Assembly (NCBI GenBank): GCA_035501495.1
Contig: DATJWB010000024.1
Coordinates: forward strand, 1-64,000
Reading direction: 5' to 3'
DNA from: JAIQFL01 sp035501495
GTDB taxonomy: Bacteria; Acidobacteriota; Terriglobia; Bryobacterales; Bryobacteraceae
DNA: 64,000 bases
The notes beneath the pieces are model-generated. The model was not told where the DNA came from. It worked only from the letters and a program-made list of their open reading frames with translations, and did not search any database. Positions 1 through 8,703 of this stretch are shown here, in pieces. Within the stretch, counting starts at the first letter, position 1. Each line of letters opens with the position of its first letter. Position numbers and translations under genes: made by a program.

Positions 1-50
1 CGCCGGCCCACCGAAATTCATGAAAACCCGCCGGTTCTTCGGGCCGCGAT

Positions 51-242
51 GTGGCGCAGGCACTCCTGCCTGCCGCGCCGAGACTCATCTCGGCGCTTGT
101 TGGTCTGCCATCCAGTTCAATGCTGGCGAAGGGGTTTTCGAGGCTGCCGCGCCCCGACTCATCGGGGCGCATGTCGGGCTTGCACCGTGCCGGTAGCGGC
201 GAAGGGTTTTCGAGGCTGCCGCGTCCCGACTCTTCAGGACGC
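51..242. repeat. Array of three hairpin repeat units (REP-like family)
   Basis: Three direct units lie at 51-96, 125-170 and 198-242. The first has both parts of the family: a 5' part, GTGGCGCAGGCACTCCTGCC, and a 3' hairpin of the form GCG-N6-CTCA-N6-CGC. The second and third keep the 3' hairpin but replace the 5' part with GGCGAAGGGGTTTTCGAGGC or a close variant. The 9-bp stems differ between units (GCGCCGAGA, GCGCCCCGA, GCGTCCCGA) and the first two pair perfectly. Related copies occur at 32.1, 47.6, 58.7 and 62.3 kb. I see no gene in positions 1-362. Confidence 0.85.
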
Positions 243-362
243 TTTTTTTGGGCGCCCCCCGTCTCGCTGCCCACGTCGGCAGGAGTACCCAGACGGCAGC
301 CCAGGGTGTTAACCGCGCCACAAGCTTATCCATTTTCCGGGTCGAACCGACGGCGACCTCAG

Positions 363-1784
363 TCACTGCCCGATCTGCTGCTCGAGCCGATTGAGCGCGC
401 CCCTCTCCTCCGGATTGTGCGTCTGCGCGCGCGCCTTGCCGACCAGCAGGCGCGCCTGCGCCAGATCGCCCAGCCGGAAGTGTGCCTCCGCCAGGTAATA
501 AAAGTACCGGTAGGCGTTCTCGACTCCCAGGTGTTTGATGGCGTGAAACTCCGTCACGGCGTCGCGATCAGCGCCCGTGCGCACCAAGGCCACCGCCAGT
601 TCGAAGTGCGCCTCGTCCAGCGCTGGATCTAATCCCACCGCGGTCTTCAGCGCGGTAACCGCGTCGCCGCCGCGATTCATCATGCTTAGCACCCGCCCGT
701 ACTTCACATACATCCGCGCATCGTTCGCGCCCAGTCCCGCCGCGCGGACGAAATGCGGCAACGCTTCGGTATTCCGCCGCCCCCGCGCGAGAAACTCCGC
801 CCAGCCCTGCTCCACCTCCCAGCGGTTCTCGTAATCGCGCGAGAGCTCACCGTAGGCCGCCAGCGCGCGGTCTGCCTTGCTCCGGTCATTCGACAACAAT
901 TCCGCGAGCGCCAGCCGCGCCGGCAACGCCGCCTCGCTCTCCACCCGGGGGTTCTCCTCTCCGCCGGGTACCTGCACGTCGAAAACGGCGGCATGCACGC
1001 CTCGGCCTTCGAAATACGCTTTCAAATCCGCCTGCACCTTGGAGACGGGCACGCGGTACGCCTTCTCGAACGCGGCGACCGAATCGCCATTCCTCAATCC
1101 GTCCACCATCACGCGCAGGCGCGGACTGTACCGGTCGTCGAGCGTCAGCATGTGGACCAGCGCCCAGCTCTCCGCGTAGAACATCTCCGCTTGCCCTTTG
1201 CGGGTGTACAGCGGAGAATTCGCCCCCGCGGAAAGCAGCACCCGCAGATCGATCCAGGGCCCGCGGGCCAGCGTCCGCATCCGCCCCGGAATGACTTGCC
1301 CCACCACCATCTTCGCCCCCGACGCCTGCAGGCTGGAATACAGCTCCGCCAACCCTTCGTTGAGCCACGGCGGAATTTCCAGCATCGTCTGCCGCAGCAG
1401 CAGGTGTGTGTACTCGTGCGCCGCCATCGGATAGAGGTCGATGGTCGCGGCCTTCATGACGATGTAATCGTGCTCCGGCCCCGGTTGGAAGAAGGCGTCC
1501 GCCACCTCGCTCGGGCGATAGGGCAGGTACTCCTTGTCCGATCGGAACGAGATGATCCGTACCGGCCGCAGCGCTGTGCCGTCCAGTGCGAAGGCCTGCT
1601 GGAAGAAGCTGTGTACCTGTTCGAAATAGCGGATCAGTTCGCGGCCACCCGATTCCCCGGCCGTGGTGAACAGCTCGAAATTCGCCGAGCGGATACGGAT
1701 CCACGGATCGCGCGCTGCCTCCCCCAGCGAAGCCGCGAGCATCGCTACCGCAAGGATGCGTCCGCCACGACTACTGCCCGGCAT
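363..1784 (-). CDS. Secreted gluzincin-like (peptidase MA-like) protein with TPR repeats
   Basis: A 473-residue protein. The N-terminus (about 1-23) looks like a signal peptide, so it should act outside the cytoplasm. Residues 123-127 read HEYTH, followed by NEGLAE at 142-147. This is the zinc-site layout of gluzincin metallopeptidases (HExxH plus a downstream Glu). The C-terminal third is rich in TPR-like helical repeats such as the ARMYVKYGRVLSMM and DEAHFELAVALVRTG stretches. Combined peptidase-MA/DUF1570-like plus TPR proteins are common in Acidobacteria, and their substrates are unknown. The gene overlaps the end of the upstream SBBP gene by 14 bp, suggesting co-transcription. The motif supports a peptidase fold, but activity is inferred. 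Confidence 0.8.
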   Translation of the reverse strand: MPGSSRGGRILAVAMLAASLGEAARDPWIRIRSANFELFTTAGESGGRELIRYFEQVHSFFQQAFALDGTALRPVRIISFRSDKEYLPYRPSEVADAFFQPGPEHDYIVMKAATIDLYPMAAHEYTHLLLRQTMLEIPPWLNEGLAELYSSLQASGAKMVVGQVIPGRMRTLARGPWIDLRVLLSAGANSPLYTRKGQAEMFYAESWALVHMLTLDDRYSPRLRVMVDGLRNGDSVAAFEKAYRVPVSKVQADLKAYFEGRGVHAAVFDVQVPGGEENPRVESEAALPARLALAELLSNDRSKADRALAAYGELSRDYENRWEVEQGWAEFLARGRRNTEALPHFVRAAGLGANDARMYVKYGRVLSMMNRGGDAVTALKTAVGLDPALDEAHFELAVALVRTGADRDAVTEFHAIKHLGVENAYRYFYYLAEAHFRLGDLAQARLLVGKARAQTHNPEERGALNRLEQQIGQ

Positions 1785-3798
1785 AGATCCGTACCGGCAG
1801 CGACGTTTGACCGCCGGCCTGAACCGTGAACTCCAAGTACCCCTGCGCGGCGAAGAACTCGATCACCGGAACTCGAAAGTTCACCTGGTTCACCGCGCCG
1901 ATTAATCCCGGAGCGGTGCCGCCATACAGCACCTCGGCCGGGCTGCCCATTACGGTCACGGTGCAGCAATCGAGATTCTGGGCGGCCGCGATGACCTGCC
2001 TTTCACTCCCAGTCAGTGCGGGCTGGAAGCCGGTTCCCGTCAACCAGACCGCCACCACGGAGCCTCCGGCTGCCGGATGGTCCGGTGAATTCACCATGCC
2101 ATCCTGGTTGATCGCTGCTGCATACCCATCCGGATTTCGAAACACCTCGGGCTCCGCGCCTACAACCCCCACCGGAAAATCGGGACCGGCCGCCCCCGCG
2201 TTCACGACGTGCACCGTCGCGGTGGGCCGCCCCACCACGCCGAAAGGCACCGCCGCATTGATCTGCGAGCCGGAAGCGTAGAGTACTGCAGCGTCCTGGC
2301 CCCCGATCGAGACCTGCACGCTTGCCGCACCGCCAGTCGCAGGGGCGATGTGAGGGCCGTAGATCGCGATGATCTCGCCAGGTACGATGTGGCCCGTGGC
2401 GGGTCCCGCGGCCGCATTCGCAATCCCGAAAACTCGCGGCGGCGGCGGCTGCCCCGGCACGATCGTAGACACCAGCCCGCTGGGCCCAGCCACGTGCGCC
2501 AGCCCAGAGGCATCGGCGGTCACCGACTGCGCCGCGGTGTCATTCGGGAACCGCGCCGTGTACGTCAGTGCCGAGCCTGCCGGATTGAACGCCGCCACAA
2601 AGTCGCCGCCCTGCGACCACCCCTGCGCATTCGGGAAATCGGAAGAGGCCGTGGTGCCCGCCACCCAGACGTTGCCCGGTGTGTCCACTGCCACGGCATT
2701 GGCGCTGTCCGTCCCCGCACCACCAAGGTACGATCCCCACACCGCGCCGCTCCCCGTCGGATTCAGTTTGAGGACAAACGCATCCGGAAGTGCGCTCAAG
2801 TCGGCGGGCCCGTGAAAGGTCGTCTGGTACGCGCCTGGGGTTGCCGGGAATTGCGGATCGAACGTCGAGCCTGCGATGTATGCGTGGCCGCCTGCATCCA
2901 CCGCGATCGCGTGCGCGGTGTTCGCCGGGTTCGTGAACGGTACGAACGGATAGTAGGTGGGCCCGACGTAGGTGAGATAGGACAGTGCCGTTCCGCCGGC
3001 GTTCACTTTGGCGACGAACGCGCCGGTGCCCTTGGCGAGCAGCGCGCCAGAGGTGGTCGGCAGATCGTTGGTGTCGGTGTTGCCCGCCAGATACGCCGCC
3101 CCGGAAGAATCCACGGCAATCGAGACGCCGGCCGTGTTGCGGAAGCTGGTGAAGCAACTGCTGCCCCCGCCGCAGTCTTTGCTGTGCCCGACGATCAGCG
3201 CGGAATACACGATCCGGTCTCCGGCGGCCGAGACCTTCGTGATGAACGCGCCCGAAGCGCCTGCCACTCCCGTACCGACCGCACCCGACGGCAGTCCGGC
3301 CGTCACCGGAAACGTGGACGAGAAGGTCGTGCCTGTAACGTAAGCATTTCCCGGGGAGTCGACCGCCAAGGCGCTGATCGCTGCCGGAAAGTAGGTCGCA
3401 TAGAGCAACTGGGTGCCGTCCGAACTGTACTTTACCAGGAAGCCAGGTCCGGGAGTGGATTGCAGGGCATTGTGCAGCGGGAGATTGGCGGACGTCGTCG
3501 CGCCCGCTACATAGATATTTCCAGCCGCGTCTATTGCCAGCCCGGTGGCCGCGTCGCTGCCCTTGCCGCTGAGCGTCGTGAAGAGGACGATCTTGCCGGT
3601 GCCGTCCAGCTTCATTACAAAGGCTTCAGAGGTAGAGTCCGCCAGGTCCCGGCTGCCCGCGAGGTAGGTGTTGCCCGCCGAATCGGCGGTCGCGCGGGCC
3701 ACATGGTAGGTATTTGCGTCGCCGATGTATGTACTGTATTCGCCCGCCGCCAGTGTTCCAGCCGCTAAAAACACCGCGGCGCCCAAAGGAGATCTCAC
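1771..3798 (-). CDS. SBBP-repeat beta-propeller protein with Solibacter-type C-terminal domain
   Basis: A 675-residue secreted protein that starts with a short hydrophobic signal ending near AAGEYSTYIG. Residues about 25-440 hold repeated blades with motifs such as AIDAAGNIYVAG, AVDSPGNAYVTG and AVDTPGNVWVAG, which are characteristic of SBBP (Beta-propeller) repeats. The last 220 residues begin near FGIANAAAGPATGHIVPGE and match the TIGR03437-type domain first described from Solibacter. That domain contains IAIYGPHIAP, INAAVPF and a terminal VNQVNFRVP. Proteins of this build are abundant and cell-surface or secreted in that genus, and no activity is established. It heads the operon that includes the gluzincin-like gene downstream. 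Confidence 0.9.
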   Translation of the reverse strand: MRSPLGAAVFLAAGTLAAGEYSTYIGDANTYHVARATADSAGNTYLAGSRDLADSTSEAFVMKLDGTGKIVLFTTLSGKGSDAATGLAIDAAGNIYVAGATTSANLPLHNALQSTPGPGFLVKYSSDGTQLLYATYFPAAISALAVDSPGNAYVTGTTFSSTFPVTAGLPSGAVGTGVAGASGAFITKVSAAGDRIVYSALIVGHSKDCGGGSSCFTSFRNTAGVSIAVDSSGAAYLAGNTDTNDLPTTSGALLAKGTGAFVAKVNAGGTALSYLTYVGPTYYPFVPFTNPANTAHAIAVDAGGHAYIAGSTFDPQFPATPGAYQTTFHGPADLSALPDAFVLKLNPTGSGAVWGSYLGGAGTDSANAVAVDTPGNVWVAGTTASSDFPNAQGWSQGGDFVAAFNPAGSALTYTARFPNDTAAQSVTADASGLAHVAGPSGLVSTIVPGQPPPPRVFGIANAAAGPATGHIVPGEIIAIYGPHIAPATGGAASVQVSIGGQDAAVLYASGSQINAAVPFGVVGRPTATVHVVNAGAAGPDFPVGVVGAEPEVFRNPDGYAAAINQDGMVNSPDHPAAGGSVVAVWLTGTGFQPALTGSERQVIAAAQNLDCCTVTVMGSPAEVLYGGTAPGLIGAVNQVNFRVPVIEFFAAQGYLEFTVQAGGQTSLPVRIYAGQ

Positions 3799-3827
3799 TC
3801 TCCGATTTTAGCTCGCGTTGCAGGCTG

Positions 3828-4145
3828 TCACTCCTTTGGCTCGTCCGCAGGCTGATCGGTGTACTCCGGTGGCACATCGTCTTCACGCCTTTTGTGCGGA
3901 CGCAGCGGTCCCGCTTCCGGGTCCGGCGCATTTTCCACGGCATCCACCAGGGAGGCTTCGAAAAACTGGCCTTCCTCCACCAGTTCGCGGACGCTTTCGT
4001 TCTCGGCGTCGTCCCGGCCGGGCAGTCCCTGCAGATCGCCGGATTGGCCGGCGGCGCCCGCATCGGCCTCGATGTGCGTCGGCTTTCGTCCCTTGGTAAC
4101 TCGTGATTCCCGGGTGGGATTCGGGATCGATTTTCTCCGTGCCAT
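3828..4145 (-). CDS. Small acidic hypothetical protein
   Basis: A 105-residue protein starting MARRKSIPNP. The N-terminus is basic, and the C-terminal half is strongly acidic and probably disordered (EDDVPPEYTDQPADEPKE). The middle contains a DDAENESVRELVEEGQFFEA stretch that could form a helix. No signal peptide or membrane segment is visible and I do not recognise a named family. I preferred this frame over the longer overlapping frames because its composition is balanced, while the others are arginine/proline/serine-rich like antisense shadows. It lies between the DUF1080-like gene and the SBBP gene on the same strand. No clear ribosome binding site is seen. Confidence 0.6.
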   Translation of the reverse strand: MARRKSIPNPTRESRVTKGRKPTHIEADAGAAGQSGDLQGLPGRDDAENESVRELVEEGQFFEASLVDAVENAPDPEAGPLRPHKRREDDVPPEYTDQPADEPKE

Positions 4146-4225
4146 GCAAGTGCCACTGCATTTGCATGCCCGTTCACGGAGCCGCGTGGCAGCGCGTTCG
4201 TCAGCTTGCCGGAGCCTTGCCGCGG

Positions 4226-4852
4226 TTATCTTGGATACACCCGGAAATCGTCGAAGTAGGTGACCGAGTCGCCCACTGTCCACAGACCGACACCTCCGGG
4301 TGCGGAAAACGTCCTGTCCTGACCTTGCAGGATGCGCCGGTGGTCCACGTACACCTGAAAGCGGTCTCCCCGAACCGAGACCTTCAGAATGCTCCACGCA
4401 TTCGCCGGGATGTCGTGTTTGGCAACCGCCAGCACCTGCGAGCGCTGGCCGTTCTCGACCCGGTACACCGCCACATTTCTCTCGAGTGTATTGGCCCGGA
4501 CTACGTAGTAGTTGTTCTGGTCGCGGTATCGCCAGACCAGGCCGCCCCCCTCTTCGTGGCCGGATACCGGCTTGATCCGTACGCTGACATCGCCATCTTT
4601 GAGAGTCAGCCGGTCCAGGATCGCCAGCGGCGAGCGGTTCGCATCGCGATCGGTCGAAACCTGGGCGAAGACGTAAGGCTGCGTGGGCGCCGACTGGTCT
4701 TTCACAATCTCCCACTTGGGCGGACCGCCCCGGTTAGTCATCGCTACGACCCATCCCGGAGGAATCTTCCCTACCTGGGCGCTGTCGAAAGTGATCACCG
4801 TCGGGCTCGTCGCACCTAACCCGAAGGCGAACAACCAAGCTAACGTTTTCAT
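4226..4852 (-). CDS. Secreted LamG/DUF1080-like (3-keto-disaccharide hydrolase family) protein
   Basis: 208 residues from the ATG preceded by GGGAG eight bases upstream. A start five codons earlier is possible but lacks this site. The N-terminus MKTLAWLFAFGLGATSP is a signal peptide. The rest reads as a concanavalin-like jelly roll: VITFDSAQVGKIPPGW, then GGGLVWRYRDQNNYYVVRAN, YVDHRRILQG and GGVGLWTVGDSVTYFDDFRV at the end. This pattern is shared by DUF1080/LamG-type sugar-binding or sugar-cleaving proteins. The short single-domain form may only bind. Its target is not shown by context. Confidence 0.75.
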   Translation of the reverse strand: MKTLAWLFAFGLGATSPTVITFDSAQVGKIPPGWVVAMTNRGGPPKWEIVKDQSAPTQPYVFAQVSTDRDANRSPLAILDRLTLKDGDVSVRIKPVSGHEEGGGLVWRYRDQNNYYVVRANTLERNVAVYRVENGQRSQVLAVAKHDIPANAWSILKVSVRGDRFQVYVDHRRILQGQDRTFSAPGGVGLWTVGDSVTYFDDFRVYPR

Positions 4853-5054
4853 ACCGTGCGCTCCCACAAGGCTTCCTGGGGAGCTTTACCACCCTTTGCC
4901 TACAATTCTAAACCCACTTTGGTGTTGCGTTCGTGGGGCTCGTAAATCAATGCGAAACCGGACCGTTAACCCGGTTACTCCCGTATAGTATATCGGCAGA
5001 GCGCCAACTGCCTATATAGAACTTTGTTATTTTATCGATAAACAGGTAACAGAA

Positions 5055-5672
5055 TCACCCTTCCGCTTTGCCGGCCACGATGATCGCCAACGGCAGGTCC
5101 CCAACCTTCACATTCAGCACCACATCATGGTCGCCCTCTTTCGTAAGGGCAGGGAAAGTGGACCCGGCGGGGGTTTCCAGCGAGAAGACCGCCGGATGCG
5201 CCGTGCCGGAAGTCTTGCTCTGTTCCACCAGTTTGTCGAAATCGGGCATGGCTGCTGGGTCGGCGTCGTTCCCCACTGGCGTGAGCAAGGCAAAATCGCG
5301 CTGCGGTGCGACGCCCTGGTGCGCTCCATCTACGGGGAAATTGCTGTAGCGCATCGTGTAGAAGCCCGGCTTTAATTGCTGATCCCGCCGATCCGCGCCC
5401 TTACCGGGAAACCGCATGATCCCCAGCCAGGTGCCTTGACGAATGGGCAGCACCACAGACGGATCGGAGGGTTTGGGGCCGGTCGGAATCGTCTTGCGGA
5501 ACCAGATCTCGCACCACGGGCCGGATGGCCCCACAACCCGGTATCCCTTGCTGTCCAATAACGAGCTGTAAGCTGCCGGGACGTCGGGCGGCGGCGTGGC
5601 AATCGGTTCGAGCTTATAATCTTGGGCGAAAGCGGCGGCGGCACACGAAAACAGAAGGAGGTATTTGATCAT
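5055..5672 (-). CDS. Secreted hypothetical protein
   Basis: 205 residues from MIKYLLLFSCAAAAFAQ, a clear signal peptide, so it is probably periplasmic. An AGGAG-type stretch is not obvious upstream. The longer upstream frame runs through the tRNA gene and was rejected as start. The mature protein has a compact single domain with GTWLGIMRFPGKGADRR, a KPGFYTMRYSNFPVDG strand region and a FALLTPVGNDADP segment. I recall similar uncharacterised proteins from Acidobacteria but cannot name the family. The gene begins 24 bp downstream of the 3' end of tRNA-Gly on the same strand, so it may be transcribed from the tRNA promoter. Confidence 0.75.
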   Translation of the reverse strand: MIKYLLLFSCAAAAFAQDYKLEPIATPPPDVPAAYSSLLDSKGYRVVGPSGPWCEIWFRKTIPTGPKPSDPSVVLPIRQGTWLGIMRFPGKGADRRDQQLKPGFYTMRYSNFPVDGAHQGVAPQRDFALLTPVGNDADPAAMPDFDKLVEQSKTSGTAHPAVFSLETPAGSTFPALTKEGDHDVVLNVKVGDLPLAIIVAGKAEG

Positions 5673-5696
5673 GGTGCGAGGGGGGCCGAACTCTGG

Positions 5697-5769
5697 AGCG
5701 GGAGACCGGATTCGAACCGGCGACATCGACCTTGGCAAGGTCGCACTCTACCAGCTGAGTTACTCCCGC
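5697..5769 (-). tRNA. tRNA-Gly (anticodon GCC)
   Basis: A 73-nt cloverleaf on the minus strand. The acceptor stem GCGGGAG pairs with CTCCCGC, the D arm is ACTC-AGCTGGTA-GAGT, and the anticodon arm is CGACC-TTGCCAA-GGTCG with GCC in the loop. The T arm is GCCGG-TTCGAAT-CCGGT and the discriminator base is T. The CCA end is not encoded. All stems pair, with one G-T in the T stem. GCC reads glycine codons GGC/GGU. Confidence 0.97.
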
Positions 5770-5802
5770 CCGCCTGAAAACTCTATTTTCCGCCAGAATC
5801 GC

Positions 5803-6036
5803 CGCCGGTGTCAAACATTTCCGATAAACTTATGAAAATAGATCAGTTATAAACTTGTTGGAAAGCCTTTTCGCTGTGTTAGACTACTGTTCGGTTGACC
5901 TGTTCAAGGTGGGATCCATCTGTCGTCCGGCCGGGTGGCGCCTCACGTTTTCATACTCCGACACAGGCTGCCTGCCTACCCCGCACCATTTGTGGAAATG
6001 TTGTGGAAATTCTGGGTCCGAAGTGTGTAAAAGCTG
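5803..6036. promoter_or_regulatory. Candidate origin / dnaA upstream region
   Basis: This 234-bp gap separates tRNA-Gly from dnaA. Positions about 5815-5860 are unusually AT-rich for this genome (ATAAACTTATGAAAATAGAT), as expected of a DNA unwinding element. Two tandem TGTGGAAAT sites lie at 5991-5999 and 6002-6010, 11 bp apart and therefore on the same helix face. Each matches the DnaA box complement TGTGGATAA at seven of nine positions. The place next to dnaA, with parABS 16 kb away, supports an origin or dnaA autoregulatory region. Neither use is proven here. Confidence 0.5.
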
Positions 6037-7344
6037 ATGAATATCTGGGATCAAATCCTTTCCTGCCTGCAACGGAGCGTCAGTCAGGAAGGTTATCAGA
6101 ACTGGCTCAAAGGCACCTCGTTCGCCGGTCTGAACGGCGATACCCTGACAGTCTCCGTTCCGGATCGTGAAACTCGCACCTGGCTGGAGACGGAATATGC
6201 GGGAATTGTCTCCGATGCGATCCGCACGCTCAATCTCCCCGTGCGCCAGGTCAGCTATGAGGCCCAGCCGGTTCGTGGAGCCATCAACCAGGCCATAACC
6301 GGTATGGAAACTGAACTCGAGTCCGGGGGCAGTGCTCTCAACCCCAAGTTTACGTTCGGCACCTTCGTGGTGGGCGCCTGCAACCAGTTCGCGCACGCCG
6401 CCGCCCGCAGCGTGGCCACCAACCCCTCCCGCAGTTACAATCCGCTCTTCCTCTATGGCGGGGTGGGCATGGGCAAGACCCATCTGATGCATGCCATCGG
6501 GCGCGAGCTCATGGACCGCTTCACCGCCATGCGTGTGATATACACCTCGAGCGAGCGCTTCATGAACGAGATGATCGCCTGCATCCGCACCGACCGCATG
6601 CAGCAGTTTCACCAGCGCTACCGCGAGGCCGATGTCCTCCTTATCGACGACATCCAGATCCTCGGAACCAAGGAGCGCACTCAGGAAGAGTTTTTCCACA
6701 CCTTCAACGAGCTGCACGACCACCAGAAGCAGATCGTCATTTCCAGCGACTCCCCGCCCAAGGAGATTCCCGGCCTGGTGGAACGCCTGCGCTCCCGCTT
6801 CGGGTGGGGGCTTCTGGCGGATCTCCAACCGCCCGACCTCGAGACCAAGATGGCCATCCTCGACAAGAAGTCTCAGGCGGAAGGTGTCACCCTGCCTGAC
6901 GACGTCCGGACCTTCATGGCCTCCAAGACGAAGTCCAACGTGCGGGAACTCGAAGGGGCGCTGGTGAAGCTCATCGCGTACTCCTCGCTCACCGGAACCC
7001 CCATCCACCTGCAGATGGCGCAGCAGGTGTTGAAACACCTCGTCCACGTCCAGGACCGCCGCGTAACCATTGACGCGATTCAGCGCGCGGTGGCGGAACG
7101 CTTTCAGATCAAGCCTTCACAGCTCAAGGAAAAGAGCAACACCAAGAAAATCGTCTACCCCCGGCAGGTGGCCATGTACCTGGTGAAGGAGTTGACCGAA
7201 GCCTCGCTGCCCGAGATCGGGCGGGCATTTGGCGGGAAACACCATACCACCGTCATCCACTCCATAAACAAGATCGAGCAGACGCGTTCTCATGACGCTG
7301 ATTTGAACAGGTTACTTCACAGTCTAATGGATTCATTACAATGA
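6037..7344 (+). CDS. dnaA: Chromosomal replication initiator DnaA
   Basis: A 435-residue initiator that binds DnaA boxes and melts the origin. Domain I covers about 1-80 (MNIWDQILSCLQRSVSQEGY). A short linker follows, then the AAA+ domain from NPKFTFGTFVVGACNQFAHA (102-121). Walker A is GGVGMGKT at 141-148 and Walker B is LLIDDI near 201-206. The C-terminal DNA-binding domain carries GGKHHTTVIHS near 399-409, the family signature that contacts DnaA boxes. Length is normal. The ATG lacks a strong Shine-Dalgarno. It is followed by dnaN in the same direction, the standard origin arrangement. Confidence 0.97.
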   Translation: MNIWDQILSCLQRSVSQEGYQNWLKGTSFAGLNGDTLTVSVPDRETRTWLETEYAGIVSDAIRTLNLPVRQVSYEAQPVRGAINQAITGMETELESGGSALNPKFTFGTFVVGACNQFAHAAARSVATNPSRSYNPLFLYGGVGMGKTHLMHAIGRELMDRFTAMRVIYTSSERFMNEMIACIRTDRMQQFHQRYREADVLLIDDIQILGTKERTQEEFFHTFNELHDHQKQIVISSDSPPKEIPGLVERLRSRFGWGLLADLQPPDLETKMAILDKKSQAEGVTLPDDVRTFMASKTKSNVRELEGALVKLIAYSSLTGTPIHLQMAQQVLKHLVHVQDRRVTIDAIQRAVAERFQIKPSQLKEKSNTKKIVYPRQVAMYLVKELTEASLPEIGRAFGGKHHTTVIHSINKIEQTRSHDADLNRLLHSLMDSLQ

Positions 7345-7346
7345 GG

Positions 7347-7363
7347 TTATCCAGTTTTCCACA
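7347..7363 (+). promoter_or_regulatory. Pair of DnaA-box-like sites downstream of dnaA
   Basis: TTATCCAGT at 7347-7355 and TTTTCCACA at 7355-7363 abut each other just after the dnaA stop codon. Against the consensus TTATCCACA they match seven and eight of nine positions. Together with the two sites upstream of dnaA they suggest DnaA binding on both flanks of its gene. This could serve origin function or dnaN regulation. Confidence 0.45.
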
Positions 7364-7456
7364 AGGCTCTGCGGAAGGCTCTTGTCGAAAACTGTTGAAA
7401 AAGGGGGACAGGCCCGTTTTTGCCATCCCGGCGCACCTGGTTTCCGCAACTTCCAG

Positions 7457-7485
7457 TAGCGAAAAGTAGCTGAATTTCGTATAAT
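7457..7485 (+). promoter_or_regulatory. Possible dnaN promoter
   Basis: A perfect TATAAT hexamer lies at 7480-7485, about 90 bp upstream of the dnaN start. Seventeen bases upstream the hexamer is TAGCGA, which matches TTGACA at only three positions, so the -35 element is weak. The surrounding sequence is AT-rich. Confidence 0.4.
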
Positions 7486-7575
7486 TTAGATAGCCTTCAA
7501 CATTTGCACAGGCCCGATGAATACGGTTCTTATAGTGCATATCAAAACAGCCTGCGAAGAATAGGAGCTGTGGCC

Positions 7576-8694
7576 ATGGAATTCGTTGTCAGCAAAGCCG
7601 AACTGGTTCGAGAACTCAGCCTCTCGCAAGGCGTCGTGGAGAAAAAGACCACAATTCCCATCCTGTCGAATGTGCTGCTTGAGGCCGTGGGAGACCGCGT
7701 GATTCTGACCGCTACGGACTTGGAACTCGGGATCCGCTGTTCCTGTCCCGCCCGCATCAAGAAGGTGGGCGCAGGCACCGTACCCGCGCGCAAGCTCCTG
7801 GATTTCGTTCGTCTCCTGCCCGAAGGGGACGTCACCATGAAGTTCCTGGAGAACCACTGGGCGACTATTACGGCGGGCCGCTCCAAGACGCGCATCGCCG
7901 GCATGTCGCGCGACAGCTTTCCGGAATTGCCCCAAATGCCGCAGCGCATTGCGGAGATTCCGGTGAAGACGCTGTCGTCGATGATTGCCCGCACGGCCTT
8001 CGCCATCTCGATGGAAGAATCGCGCTTCACGCTGAACGGCGCGCTGCTGCTGACTCGCCCCGAAGGGCTCACCATGGTCGCCACCGACGGCCATCGCCTC
8101 GCTTTCGTGCAGGCCTCGAATGCCGATAGTGGCGAGGTCGATCAGCAGTTTCAAGCGCTGGTCCCCAAGAAGGCCATGGTCGAGCTGGTCAAGCTTTCCG
8201 ACGATGTCGGCCCGGAGGGCAAGGTGCAGTTTGCGGGCGATGACAATCATCTGTTCTTCCAGGTGGGCCACCGACTGCTCATTACCCGCAAGCTCACCGG
8301 CAGCTTCCCGGATTACCCGCGGGTGCTGCCCAAAGATCACCAGTTCTCCGCGAAGCTGCAGAAAGATGAAATCCGGTCCGCCATCGAGCGTGTCGCACAG
8401 TTTGCCGACGAGCGGTCTCGCGCCATCCGCGTGCAGTTTGCCGAAGGCGAGGTGAAGGTCTTCTCTTCCTCGGTGGAGATGGGGGAAAGCGAAGAGAGCG
8501 TCAATACCGAGTATCAGGGGCCGACCCTGGAGATCGGCTTCAACGCGCAGTACCTGCTCGATTTCCTGCGGGCCATCCCGCAGGACCACATATCCTTCGA
8601 GTTGAAAGACCAGAAGAGCGCGGGCGAAATGCGCCCGGTGGGCGACAACGTCGCGGACCAGTATCGCTACGTCGTCATGCCCATGAGAATTTGA
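7576..8694 (+). CDS. dnaN: DNA polymerase III sliding clamp (beta subunit)
   Basis: 372 residues, the usual size of the clamp. It forms the dimeric ring that tethers DNA polymerase III to DNA. I chose MEFVVSKAELVRELSL as start because GGAG lies at 7564-7567, eight bases before the ATG, and this is where clamp homology begins. Family hallmarks include TTIPILSNVLLEA near the N-terminus, VATDGHRLAF in the middle and the C-terminal YRYVVMPMRI, which fits the conserved P-M-R-L/I end of the clamp. The next gene, gyrB, starts nine bases after the stop, so recF is absent from its common position. Confidence 0.96.
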   Translation: MEFVVSKAELVRELSLSQGVVEKKTTIPILSNVLLEAVGDRVILTATDLELGIRCSCPARIKKVGAGTVPARKLLDFVRLLPEGDVTMKFLENHWATITAGRSKTRIAGMSRDSFPELPQMPQRIAEIPVKTLSSMIARTAFAISMEESRFTLNGALLLTRPEGLTMVATDGHRLAFVQASNADSGEVDQQFQALVPKKAMVELVKLSDDVGPEGKVQFAGDDNHLFFQVGHRLLITRKLTGSFPDYPRVLPKDHQFSAKLQKDEIRSAIERVAQFADERSRAIRVQFAEGEVKVFSSSVEMGESEESVNTEYQGPTLEIGFNAQYLLDFLRAIPQDHISFELKDQKSAGEMRPVGDNVADQYRYVVMPMRI

Positions 8695-8703
8695 GGTAGG
8701 GCA

